The notes beneath the pieces are model-generated. The model was not told the origin of the DNA and made no database searches. It saw nothing but the letters and a program-made list of their open reading frames with translations. From NCBI GenBank assembly GCA_002706335.1, contig PAKZ01000039.1, positions 62,001-126,000 on the forward strand: a DNA stretch of 64,000 nt, given 5' to 3'. The stretch is from Ahrensia sp. GTDB lineage: Bacteria; Pseudomonadota; Alphaproteobacteria; Rhizobiales; Rhizobiaceae. The translations under genes were made by a program, and so were the position numbers. This document shows positions 17,630 through 25,997 of the stretch, one piece after another; positions within the stretch are counted from its first letter, which is position 1, and each line of letters begins with the position of its first letter.

Positions 17630-19276
17630 ATGGCGTCAATGATGCGAAAGCGGTCGGGGACGGACATGGCGGCCTTGGTGGCCGCCCTGTTCCTCGTTCT
17701 GTTGGCGGGCGGGGCATTCCTGCCGCTTTTGCTGACGGCGCTGCCCGGCGCGGGTGGCAGATTGACCGACGCGCTGGGCGATCCGGTGATCTGGCGAAGC
17801 TTGCGCTTCACGCTGGTACAGGCAGTTCTCTCAACTGGCATTTCCTTGCTTCTGGCGGTGCCCGTTGCCGCGGCTCTGCATGAGTTTCGCGGCTTTCCCG
17901 GCCGTAATCACGTCCTGCGACTTTTCGCATTGCCGCTGGCGCTGCCGCAGATCGTGGCGGTTCTGGCGATCGTCGGTCTCTATGGCCAACGCGGTGTCTG
18001 GTCGCGTCTGGCCGAAAGCGTCGGCCTCGATTTCCCGTCGATCTACGGCCTGACCGGCATCCTTATCGCGCATGTGTTCTTCAACATGCCGCTCGCCGTT
18101 CGCATCGCGCTGGGCGGCATGGCGTCGATGCCGGCCGAATATGACCGGCTGGCGCATCAGCTCGGCATGGGCTTTGCCGCGCGGTTCCGCCATGTGTTGT
18201 GGCCGTTCATGCGCCCGGCGCTGATGTCGTCGGCATCGCTTATCTTCATGCTCTGCGTGACCTCATTCGCCGTGGTGCTGACCCTCGGCGGCGGCCCGCG
18301 CGCGACGACGCTGGAAGTGGCGATCTATCAGGCGCTGACCTTCGATTTCGATGTCGTCCGTGCGATCCTTCTTGCGCTGGTCCAGGTCGTGGTGACTGCC
18401 TTTGCCTATTCGCTGCTGACCAGGGCCGGCGGTTCCGTCTCTTCCGGCTTCACAGTCGGCGCGCTGAGGCCTTTCGCGGTGCGGCACACGCCGGGCGGCT
18501 ATCTTGCCGCGGTCCTTGTCGTCTCGTTTGGCGTTCTCTTCGTGCTGACGCCGTTCGTCTTGATCGTCTGGCGGGGCCTCTCGGCGGATCTTGCAGGCCT
18601 CGTGCTGCAAGACAGCGTGCGCCGCGCGGTAACGACCAGCCTGCTGCTTGGAACGCTGTCGGCGGTGCTTGCCGTCATGCTGGGCCTTGCTTTTGCCGCG
18701 GGGGTGACGCGTCGCGCGGCTGCGCGGCGGTTTTCGGGGCCTCAGACCGGTGCAGAGCGGCTGTTCGGGCAGATGTCGAGCCTGATCCTCGTCGTGCCGC
18801 CGGTCGTCATCGCGGCGGGCTGGTTCATGGTCATCCGCCGTTTCGCGGATGTTTATGCCGCCGCTCCGGTCATGGTGGTGACCATCAATGCGGCGATGGC
18901 GGTACCATTCGCCATTCGCCTTTTGCAGCCGGCGGCTTTGAGCGCGGCGGAGCGTTACGATCGCTTGTGCCGGCAATTGGGGCTCGAAGGGTTTGACCGG
19001 CTGCGCCTCGTCACCTGGCCATTGCTGCGTCGGGCGATCTTTCTCGCCTTCGCCTTCTCGCTGGCGCTTTCGCTTGGCGATCTCGGTGTGATCACCATCT
19101 TCGGGTCGCAGGATGTGCAGACGCTGCCCTATCTCATACTGCAGCGCATGGGCAGTTACCGCACCCAGGATGCGGCAGGGCTGGCGCTGCTGCTCTGCGT
19201 CATGACGATGGCGCTGATGATGATTGCCGATCGCGGCAGCGAGCCGAACAGGGCGGAGAGGACGGATCGGTCATGA
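17630..19276 (+). CDS. thiP: Thiamine ABC transporter, permease
   Basis: 548 residues, a fused permease with about 12 membrane spans and two binding-protein-dependent transport domains. Each half carries an EAA-like loop that contacts the ATPase: EYDRLAHQLGMGFAARFRHV and ERYDRLCRQLGLEGFDRLRL. The ATG at 17630 lies 7 bp after thiB, and its end overlaps thiQ in ATGA. Confidence 0.94.
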   Translation: MASMMRKRSGTDMAALVAALFLVLLAGGAFLPLLLTALPGAGGRLTDALGDPVIWRSLRFTLVQAVLSTGISLLLAVPVAAALHEFRGFPGRNHVLRLFALPLALPQIVAVLAIVGLYGQRGVWSRLAESVGLDFPSIYGLTGILIAHVFFNMPLAVRIALGGMASMPAEYDRLAHQLGMGFAARFRHVLWPFMRPALMSSASLIFMLCVTSFAVVLTLGGGPRATTLEVAIYQALTFDFDVVRAILLALVQVVVTAFAYSLLTRAGGSVSSGFTVGALRPFAVRHTPGGYLAAVLVVSFGVLFVLTPFVLIVWRGLSADLAGLVLQDSVRRAVTTSLLLGTLSAVLAVMLGLAFAAGVTRRAAARRFSGPQTGAERLFGQMSSLILVVPPVVIAAGWFMVIRRFADVYAAAPVMVVTINAAMAVPFAIRLLQPAALSAAERYDRLCRQLGLEGFDRLRLVTWPLLRRAIFLAFAFSLALSLGDLGVITIFGSQDVQTLPYLILQRMGSYRTQDAAGLALLLCVMTMALMMIADRGSEPNRAERTDRS

Positions 19277-19998
19277 CCGGGAAAGAACAAGCGCTTGCCT
19301 GCGAAGATCTGCGCTTTCGCTATGGCGGCGACAGCGCCGAGATGCGTTTCGACTGCGCATTCGCCGAGGGAGAGATCACGGCGCTGGTGGGGCCGAGCGG
19401 TTCGGGAAAATCGACCTTGATCAACCTGATCGCCGGATTCGAGATCGCTGTGTCCGGCAAGATCCGGTTCGGCGAAAGCGACATCACGCGCGCACCGGTC
19501 TCGGAGCGTCCGGTTTCGATGGTCTTCCAGGAGAACAATCTCTTTTCGCATATGCGGGTCTTCGACAATGTCGCGCTCGGGGTCGCGCCGACACTGCGGC
19601 TCAACGGCGAGGAACGGGATCGCGTCGAGGCGGCGCTCGTTTCCGTTGGCCTGGCGGGTTATGGCGCGCGCCTGCCCGGGGAGTTGTCGGGCGGCGAACG
19701 CCAGCGCATCGCGTTGGCGCGGGTCATCGTCCGGCGCAAGCCGATCCTGCTGCTCGACGAGGCTTTCGCCTCGCTCGGCCCGGCGCTGCGTGGCGAGATG
19801 CTCGACCTGCTTTCATCAATTCATGACGAGAGGCGCATGACCACCATCATGGTGACTCATTTTCCGGAGGATGCCCGGCGCATCGCGGCGCGAACCGTGT
19901 TCCTTGCCGACGGGGCCGTTGTCGCCGAGGGTCCGACCGGCACGCTGCTTGATCATGACACCGCGCCCGATGCGGTTCGGTCCTATCTGGGCGGGTAG
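19273..19998 (+). CDS. thiQ: Thiamine ABC transporter, ATPase
   Basis: 241-residue ATP-binding subunit. Walker A GPSGSGKST, Q-loop MVFQENNLFSHM, signature LSGGERQRIALAR and Walker B ILLLDEAFASLGP are all present. FQENNLFSH is typical of ThiQ. It overlaps the thiP stop by 4 bp, completing a thiBPQ operon. Confidence 0.94.
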   Translation: MTGKEQALACEDLRFRYGGDSAEMRFDCAFAEGEITALVGPSGSGKSTLINLIAGFEIAVSGKIRFGESDITRAPVSERPVSMVFQENNLFSHMRVFDNVALGVAPTLRLNGEERDRVEAALVSVGLAGYGARLPGELSGGERQRIALARVIVRRKPILLLDEAFASLGPALRGEMLDLLSSIHDERRMTTIMVTHFPEDARRIAARTVFLADGAVVAEGPTGTLLDHDTAPDAVRSYLGG

Positions 19999-20236
19999 GC
20001 CGAAACGGCCGGGTCGGCGCGACGCGGTTTCGCCAAAATTGGCTGGCAAGCGAAACGTGAAGGAACGGCGCTCGGGCGTCGTGCTCCGGCAATGGACTTG
20101 TGACTGGCATGGTGTTGCTTGTAAGTCGGTTGCGAGAACGGGCGCGCCCGTGTCGATTCGAGCGACGGATAGCGATAATCCGATGATGGGCAGGATGATC
20201 ACTTTGGCAACGGCGGCGGGCCGCCGGGATGTCGTG

Positions 20237-21697
20237 ATGCGCCGAGCGAAACTCGCGCTTGTGGCGGCGCTTTCGCTTGCCGTCACGTCCTGCGAAAGCA
20301 TGACCGACATTTTCGGTGATGCGGCGATCAAGCCGTCGAACAGCCCGGTCATCGCCGAGAATGTGCGCACCGGCAAGCTGGCCAGGGTGGGCGCTGCGCA
20401 ACATCCGAAAATCCTCGCAACCTATGGCGGCGAATATTCCAATCCAAAGCTGGAGCGCATGGTTGCCGGCATTGTCGGCAAGCTGGTCACGGTCTCCGAC
20501 AATCCCGGCGAAGTTTATCAGATCACCATCCTGAACTCGCCGAACGTCAATGCCTTCGCGCTTCCGGGCGGGTATCTCTACATTACGCGCGGCCTTCTGG
20601 CTCTCGCCAATGATACTGCGGAACTGGCGGCGGTTATCGCCCACGAGATGGGCCATGTGACGGCCAATCACGGTATCCTGCGCCAGCAGAAGGAAGCCGA
20701 GGTCGAGCTGGCGAGCCGCGTCGTGTCCGATGTTCTGGCGGACAAGGATGCTGGACGGCGCGCCTTGGTGCGCGGCAAGCTTCGCCTTGCGCAGTTCTCG
20801 CGCAATCAGGAACTGCAGGCCGACGCGATCGGCATACAGACGATCGGGGAGGCCGGTTTCGATCCCTATGCCGCGGCCGACTTCCAGAAGACCATGGCTG
20901 CCTATATGGAGTTCCGGAACAAGTCCGGCGACACAGACACCAGCCTCGATTTCCTCGCCACCCATCCGTCGACGCCGCAGCGCATCGAACTGGCCGTCGG
21001 CCACGCGCGCAAGTTCGGGGGGCGCGGTCAGGGCGAGCGCGACCGCGACGCTTATCTGGCGGGAATCGATGGCATGCTGTTCGGCGATTCCCCGGAAGAG
21101 GGTTATGTGCGCGGCCAGAGCTATTCGCACGCCGCGCTTGGCATCACCTTTACCTTCCCGCAAGGCTTCGAGATCGACAATCGCGCCGAGGCGGTGCTCG
21201 GATCACGCGAGACGGACAATGCCGCCGTCCGCTTCGACGGCGCGGATGTGCCGGCGAGCCAACCTCTTGCCACCTATATCGCCAGTGGCTGGGTGGAGGG
21301 CCTTGATCCGACCTCGATCCGCATGACGACGGTCAACGGCTTGCAGGCCGCGACCGCCCGCGCCTCCGCCGATCAGTGGGATTTCGACATCACTGTCATA
21401 CGCGCGGGGGGATCCGTTTATCGCCTCCTGACTGCGATGCCGCGCGGCTCGGTCCAGTTGGGTCAGCTTGCGCAGGAGGTGCGCGGAAGTTTCCGACGGC
21501 TGTCTTCGGCGGAGAAAAGGGCGCTCAAGCCGCTGACGCTGCAAGTCGTAAAGGCGGGTCCCGGACAGACCGAACAGTCTCTGGCTACACGCATGCGAGG
21601 CGTATCTCGCCCCCGCGAACTGTTCCGGGTGCTGAACGGACTGGAAGGCAACCAGACGGTGGTGACGGGCCAGTCCTACAAGATCGTCGTCGATTGA
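20237..21697 (+). CDS. M48 family metalloprotease lipoprotein with C-terminal LysM-like domain
   Basis: 486 residues from the ATG at 20237, chosen because it gives a clean lipoprotein signal (MRRAKLALVAALSLAVTSC, Cys19); ATGs at 20183 and 20186 would add a poor N-terminus. The zinc motif HEMGH lies at 136-140 in AAVIAHEMGHVTANHG, with the third ligand region NQELQADAIGIQ after it. The last 55 residues resemble a LysM-like fold (LATRMRGVSRPRELFRVLNG). It resembles BepA/LoiP-like envelope quality-control proteases with an added wall-binding domain. It converges on rpoH with 4 bp between stops. Confidence 0.88.
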   Translation: MRRAKLALVAALSLAVTSCESMTDIFGDAAIKPSNSPVIAENVRTGKLARVGAAQHPKILATYGGEYSNPKLERMVAGIVGKLVTVSDNPGEVYQITILNSPNVNAFALPGGYLYITRGLLALANDTAELAAVIAHEMGHVTANHGILRQQKEAEVELASRVVSDVLADKDAGRRALVRGKLRLAQFSRNQELQADAIGIQTIGEAGFDPYAAADFQKTMAAYMEFRNKSGDTDTSLDFLATHPSTPQRIELAVGHARKFGGRGQGERDRDAYLAGIDGMLFGDSPEEGYVRGQSYSHAALGITFTFPQGFEIDNRAEAVLGSRETDNAAVRFDGADVPASQPLATYIASGWVEGLDPTSIRMTTVNGLQAATARASADQWDFDITVIRAGGSVYRLLTAMPRGSVQLGQLAQEVRGSFRRLSSAEKRALKPLTLQVVKAGPGQTEQSLATRMRGVSRPRELFRVLNGLEGNQTVVTGQSYKIVVD

Positions 21698-21701
21698 TCG
21701 C

Positions 21702-22568
21702 TCAGACCGACTGAAGCGCCGCCATGTCCGGATTGCCGCGTTCCAGTGCGCCTCGCAGTTTTTCCAGCGCGCGGTTTTCGATCTGGCGAACGCGTTCCTT
21801 GGAAATGCCCAGTTCGACGCCAAGCGATTCCAGCGTCGCGCCGTCCTCGGACAGGCGGCGGCGTTTTATGATGCGCTTTTCGCGATCATTGAGGATTTCA
21901 AGCGCCTTGCGCAGCCAGTCGGAACGGCGCTTTTCGTCGATTATCTCCTCGACAATCTCGTCCTGCAAAGGGTGATCATCGACCAGGAAATCCATCCTTG
22001 CCGAGCCGCCTTCTTCATCCGATACAGGTGCGCTGAGCGAAGTGTCGGGCCCGGACAGGCGGGCGTCCATCAAGGCGACATCCTTCTCCGAAACGCCGAG
22101 CGCGTCCGAGATCTGACGATGGATCGACGATTGCGCAGGTGTCGCTCCGGATTGGGCCAGGCGGGCGCGCAGGCGACGCAGATTGAAGAACAGTGCTTTC
22201 TGCGCCGAGGATGTGCCGCCGCGCACGATCGACCAGTTGCGCAGTATGTAGTCCTGCATGGAGGCGCGTATCCACCATGTCGCATAGGTCGAAAACCGCA
22301 CTTCGCGCGCCGGTTCGAAGCGGGCGGCCGCCTCGAGCAATCCGACATGCCCCTCCTGGATCAGATCGTTCATCGGCAGACCGAAGTTGCGGAACTTCGA
22401 CGCCATCGAGATAACCAGGCGCATATGGGCCGTGGTTATCTTGTGGAGAGCGTCCTGATCCTGCTTCTCCTTCCACAGGACGGCAAGTTCATGTTCCTCG
22501 TCGCGTTCGAGATAGGGAGCACTCATGGCCGCCTTCACCATGGAACGTCTCGTCAGCTCATAGCCCAT
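21702..22568 (-). CDS. rpoH: RNA polymerase sigma-32 factor (RpoH)
   Basis: 288 residues, a group 3 sigma factor for heat-shock or stress promoters. Region 2 spans about residues 40-115 (NDLIQEGHVGLLEAAARFEP, FSTYATWWIRASMQDYILRN). The RpoH box QKALFFNLR at 123-131 identifies the family. Region 4 ends with SLGVELGISKERVRQIENRA. An AGGAG site precedes the ATG at 22568. Rhizobia usually have two copies; the divergent N-terminus suggests RpoH2 but I cannot settle that by eye. Confidence 0.9.
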   Translation of the reverse strand: MGYELTRRSMVKAAMSAPYLERDEEHELAVLWKEKQDQDALHKITTAHMRLVISMASKFRNFGLPMNDLIQEGHVGLLEAAARFEPAREVRFSTYATWWIRASMQDYILRNWSIVRGGTSSAQKALFFNLRRLRARLAQSGATPAQSSIHRQISDALGVSEKDVALMDARLSGPDTSLSAPVSDEEGGSARMDFLVDDHPLQDEIVEEIIDEKRRSDWLRKALEILNDREKRIIKRRRLSEDGATLESLGVELGISKERVRQIENRALEKLRGALERGNPDMAALQSV

Positions 22569-22705
22569 GCCGCTCTCCTGTTCGCTGGGAGTTGCAATTA
22601 TTAATCCAAGATACGCCTTTTTGTGGCATTTGGATCACGTTTCCGATGCACGGCCCGTCAATGCCGGGTGAACGCCGCGGGCGCGCTCCGCTAAGGCTCT
22701 GTCCC

Positions 22706-22738
22706 AAAACAAAAAACCCGGCCACAAGGACCGGGTTT
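22706..22738 (-). terminator. Intrinsic terminator of carD
   Basis: On the minus strand AAACCCGG (22731-22738) pairs with CCGGGTTT (22714-22721) around a short loop, followed by TTTTTGTTTT. It lies 27 bp after the carD stop, in the right orientation. Confidence 0.85.
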
Positions 22739-22764
22739 CACGATTTTGTGAGCGGCAGAAAGCG

Positions 22765-23340
22765 TCAGGCAGCTTCTTCCTGCGCATCGGACTCGTCGTT
22801 TTCCGCCTTGGCGCCGCGCTTCGGACCCTTGTTCAGATTGGTCTCGATCAGGCGGACGGCCTCGGTGTCTGAGATCTTGTTGACCGCCGCGATCTCGCGG
22901 GCCATGCGGTCGAGAGCCGCTTCATAAAGCTGGCGCTCGGAGTAGGACTGTTCCGGCTGGTTGTCGGCACGATAGAGATCGCGCACGACCTCTGCGATCG
23001 AGATCAGGTCGCCGGAATTGATCTTGGCGTCATATTCCTGGGCGCGGCGCGACCACATGGTGCGCTTGACGCGGGCGCGGCCCTGCAGAATCTTCAGCGC
23101 GCGCTCGACGAAATCGGGCTCGGACAGCTTGCGCATGCCGATCGACAGCGCCTTGGCGACCGGGACCTTGAGACGCATCTTGTCTTTCTGGAACTCGACC
23201 ACGAAGAGTTCGAGCTTGTGGCCCGCAACTTCCTGTTCCTCGATCGCGGCAATCTGGCCTACGCCATGCGCCGGATAGACGATGAACTCGTTGGTCTTGA
23301 AACCCTGCCGTTGAGACGTTTTCTTAGAGGCAATCGCCAT
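22765..23340 (-). CDS. carD: CarD family transcriptional regulator
   Basis: 191 residues. The N-terminal RNA-polymerase-interacting domain is clear (FIVYPAHGVGQIAAIEEQEV, then HKLELFVVEFQKDKMRLKVP), followed by a helical DNA-binding domain. CarD/CdnL binds polymerase beta and stabilises open promoter complexes. I start it at MAIASKKTSQRQG (23340); the ATG at 23418 would add a non-conserved stretch. The C-terminus is acidic (ENDESDAQEEAA). It has its own terminator. Confidence 0.93.
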   Translation of the reverse strand: MAIASKKTSQRQGFKTNEFIVYPAHGVGQIAAIEEQEVAGHKLELFVVEFQKDKMRLKVPVAKALSIGMRKLSEPDFVERALKILQGRARVKRTMWSRRAQEYDAKINSGDLISIAEVVRDLYRADNQPEQSYSERQLYEAALDRMAREIAAVNKISDTEAVRLIETNLNKGPKRGAKAENDESDAQEEAA

Positions 23341-23540
23341 GCTTTGCTTACTCCCAGTCGGGTAGCCGGCCGAAACCCGAAAGGTCAGCCGACTTTCTTG
23401 TTTTCGCCATGTCAACACGCGCGCAAGCGCTGTGACCGGAGCCCGAATTCGGTCGACAAGACCTACCCGATTGACTACCGGTTACAGAGGCGTTCCTTCA
23501 TAGAGGGAGCGTCAAACAGCCCAGAAGCGTGACGTGCAAT

Positions 23541-23556
23541 GACATTTTTAAATGTC
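23541..23556. repeat. Palindrome GACATTT-TT-AAATGTC
   Basis: Perfect 7-bp arms around TT, about 200 bp upstream of the carD start. Its size and symmetry fit a dimeric regulator site. Confidence 0.45.
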
Positions 23557-23624
23557 TAGCACAAAAATGCGCGTTTTTCAATGCGTTGCATAAAATAAGG
23601 GCTGCGACGCTGTCGCCATCACGT

Positions 23625-23649
23625 AATTACCTTTACGTAAATGGTAATT
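23625..23649. repeat. Compound AT-rich palindrome
   Basis: Arms AATTACC (23625-23631) and GGTAATT (23643-23649) enclose a second perfect palindrome TTTACGTAAA (23632-23641) with one extra T. ACGTAA also occurs as a direct repeat at 23621 and 23635. It lies 64 bp beyond the fdxA stop. No U-run, so an operator or RNA element is more likely than a terminator. Confidence 0.45.
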
Positions 23650-23712
23650 TGAAATGCGATTTTCAACATGTTTGGCGCCGCCGCGCGGGGCGGGCGTCGA
23701 TGCGAAGATCCG

Positions 23713-24051
23713 TCAGTCGCCCTGGCCGGGCTCAGGCGAGAAATACTTCTCGTATTTGTTCTCGACGCCATCCATTTCCTTGGCGTCTGCGGGGGAGTCG
23801 CGCTTGACCGTTATATTCGGCCATTTGTCGGCATATTCCGTGTTGATCTGCAGCCATTTCTCGAGACCGGGCTCGGTGTCGGGCCGGATCGCGTCGGCCG
23901 GACATTCGGGCTCGCAGACGCCGCAGTCGATGCATTCGTCGGGATGAATGACGAGCATGTTCTCGCCTTCATAGAAGCAGTCGACAGGGCAGACCTCCAC
24001 GCAATCCATGTATTTGCAGCGGATGCAGTTGTCGATGACGATATAGGTCAC
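23713..24051 (-). CDS. fdxA: 7Fe ferredoxin (3Fe-4S and 4Fe-4S), FdxA type
   Basis: 112 residues starting at GTG (24051), which gives the family N-terminus [10 protein letters not shown] and has TGGAG about 9 nt upstream; the ATG at 24069 would add six residues. Nine cysteines match the Azotobacter FdI pattern: Cys9, 12, 17, 21 and 25 in the first half and Cys40, 43, 46 and 50 in the second ([16 protein letters not shown]). An electron carrier of the cytoplasm. It lies upstream of carD in the usual rhizobial order. Confidence 0.93.
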   Translation of the reverse strand: MTYIVIDNCIRCKYMDCVEVCPVDCFYEGENMLVIHPDECIDCGVCEPECPADAIRPDTEPGLEKWLQINTEYADKWPNITVKRDSPADAKEMDGVENKYEKYFSPEPGQGD

Positions 24052-24203
24052 GGGCGGGGCTCCAGACATCGGGCGTCCGGCCCGGGCGGCCGTTCGCGAA
24101 GTTCGGCGGATGGGTACCCACTTTGCCGGAAGCGTGCAAGAGGGCAAAGCCGCGCGGCAGGGAAAGGATTTCGCGCCGATCGCTGTTTGTTTGGAATAGG
24201 GCT

Positions 24204-25535
24204 CTAATTGCCGCCGATCGCGTGGCGGAACGCCTCGAAGGAGGCTTTCGGCGTGCGTTTCTGAGTGTCGTAGTCGACATGGACCATACCGAAACGCTTG
24301 CCATAGCCGAGCGCCCATTCGTAATTGTCGAGCAGCGACCAGCCGAAATAGCCCTTCACCGGCGCGCCGTCCGCGATGGCGCGGCGAACCGCCGCCAGAT
24401 GCGTGTCGAAATAGGCGATACGTTCGCGGTCGTCGATCCGGCCGTCAACGAGATGGTCGTCCCAGGCCATCCCGTTTTCGGTGACGATGATCGGAGTTTC
24501 TCCGGTATAATCGCGATGCAGCCGGGTCAGGAAGCCGTACAGGCCGTCCGGGTAGATCTCCCAGCCCATATCGGTCTTCGGAAGCGGGCCCGGCACGCTT
24601 TTCAGCGATGGCCATGCGGCTTCCGGGTCCGCTGCGACATTTGATCGCGTGTAGTAGTTGACGCCGAGCCAGTCGAGCGGGGCGCTGATCGCCTCCATGT
24701 CCTTCTCGTAACCGTCGGGCATATGCCCGGCGAAGCCTTCGAGGATGACTTCCGGATAGGTCTTGCGTGTGATCGCCTCGATGAACCAGCGATTGTAGAA
24801 GCCGTCATAGCGGGCCGCGGCCGAAACATCTCCGGCGGCGTCGCTCGCCGGGTTCGCATGTTCGAAATTGAGCACTATGCCGAGATTGCCGTGGCCGGCC
24901 GCGCGCATCGCCTCCATCGCGCGCGCATGAGCGAGCAGAACGTGATGCATCGACCGCGCGGCTGCGCGGATGTCGCGCAGGCCCGGCGCATGGATACCCC
25001 AGAAATGGCTGAGCCATGTGACGCACCACGGCTCGTTGATGGTTGCGACCGCCGCCATGCGATCGCCGATCCGGTCCATGACGATTGACGAATAGTCGGC
25101 AAACCAGGATGCGACGTCACGGTTGCGCCAGCCGCCGAGATCCGCAAGCGCCGCCGGCAGATCCCAGTGATAGAGAGTCAGAAAGGGGTTTAGGCCCCGT
25201 TCCAGGGTGGCGTCGGCAAGCCGGTCGTAGAAGTCGAGCCCTTCCGGATTGACGTTCTTGCCGTCCGGCATCACGCGCGCCCAGGAGGTCGAGAAGCGAT
25301 AGGCATCGAAGCCACCCGATCGCAGCAGGTCGAGGTCTTCCCCGTAACGGTGGTAATGGTCGCAGGCGATCGCACCGGTTTCGGCGTTGACGACGTTGCC
25401 GGGCGTTGCGGCGAAGGTGTCCCAATGCGACGGGCCCGCGCCGCCGAAGGATGCTCCCTCGATCTGGTAGGCGGCGGTCGCCGCGCCGAAAATGAAATCG
25501 TCCGGAAAATCGGATCGGCGGAAGGAAAATGCCAT
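24204..25535 (-). CDS. Beta-glucosidase, glycoside hydrolase family 1
   Basis: 443 residues, cytoplasmic (no signal peptide), retaining glycosidase. The N-terminal [15 protein letters not shown], the acid/base Glu168 in TINEPW and the nucleophile near Glu353 in VTENGMAW are present, with [16 protein letters not shown] at the end. Start [11 protein letters not shown] at 25535 rather than the ATG 54 bp upstream. No sugar transporter or regulator lies beside it, and it separates fdxA from the S4-domain gene, which I believe are usually adjacent in rhizobia. Confidence 0.94.
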   Translation of the reverse strand: MAFSFRRSDFPDDFIFGAATAAYQIEGASFGGAGPSHWDTFAATPGNVVNAETGAIACDHYHRYGEDLDLLRSGGFDAYRFSTSWARVMPDGKNVNPEGLDFYDRLADATLERGLNPFLTLYHWDLPAALADLGGWRNRDVASWFADYSSIVMDRIGDRMAAVATINEPWCVTWLSHFWGIHAPGLRDIRAAARSMHHVLLAHARAMEAMRAAGHGNLGIVLNFEHANPASDAAGDVSAAARYDGFYNRWFIEAITRKTYPEVILEGFAGHMPDGYEKDMEAISAPLDWLGVNYYTRSNVAADPEAAWPSLKSVPGPLPKTDMGWEIYPDGLYGFLTRLHRDYTGETPIIVTENGMAWDDHLVDGRIDDRERIAYFDTHLAAVRRAIADGAPVKGYFGWSLLDNYEWALGYGKRFGMVHVDYDTQKRTPKASFEAFRHAIGGN

Positions 25536-25598
25536 CGGGGCGCCTCGGAATCTCAACTGTAACGTTGCAGTTGCCTTAGCGCGGGCCATCGGACGAGG

Positions 25599-25985
25599 TC
25601 AATCGTCGTCGCCGTGAAGCCTGTCGATGGCGCGGCGTTCCTTTTTCGTCGGCCGCCCTGCGCCCGCTTCGCGTTTGCCGCCGACCCTGTCGAGCGCACT
25701 GTCCGGCTTCGACGGAGGAGGGGGCGATAGATCCTCGTAGAGCAGCCGCGCCTCCGGGGCCGGTCCGCGTCGCGCGCCACAATCCACGATCTTATAGACG
25801 AGGACCCGGCGTTCGAGCGTCACGGTCAGGACATCGCCCGGCTTCACGTCATGGCTTGCTTGCCCAATCTTGGCGCCATTGACCCGAACATGGCCGCCCT
25901 GGGCGAGTTTCGCGGCGAGCGTGCGGGATTTCGCGACCCGCGCGAAGAAGAGCCACTTGTCGATACGCTGGCGGTCAGCGCTCAT
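25599..25985 (-). CDS. S4-domain RNA-binding protein (Hsp15-like)
   Basis: 128 residues. The S4 domain covers the first 60 (RIDKWLFFARVAKSRTLAAKLAQ, then GHVRVNGAKIGQASHDVKPGDVL); the rest is a basic, disordered tail. Hsp15 (HslR) binds stalled 50S subunits with nascent chains. It lies 12 bp after the helicase stop in the same direction, so it is probably co-transcribed with it. Confidence 0.88.
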   Translation of the reverse strand: MSADRQRIDKWLFFARVAKSRTLAAKLAQGGHVRVNGAKIGQASHDVKPGDVLTVTLERRVLVYKIVDCGARRGPAPEARLLYEDLSPPPPSKPDSALDRVGGKREAGAGRPTKKERRAIDRLHGDDD

Positions 25986-25997
25986 TCCGCTTCGGTG

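Larger units (their letters stand above)
23341..23712. other. Gene-free stretch between fdxA and carD, AT-rich with palindromes
   Basis: 372 bp without a supportable gene. It should contain the carD promoter. AT content rises in its middle (23530-23660), where two strong palindromes lie (described separately), plus ATGC-GTT-GCAT at 23581-23591. I found no tRNA or riboswitch. Confidence 0.6.
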
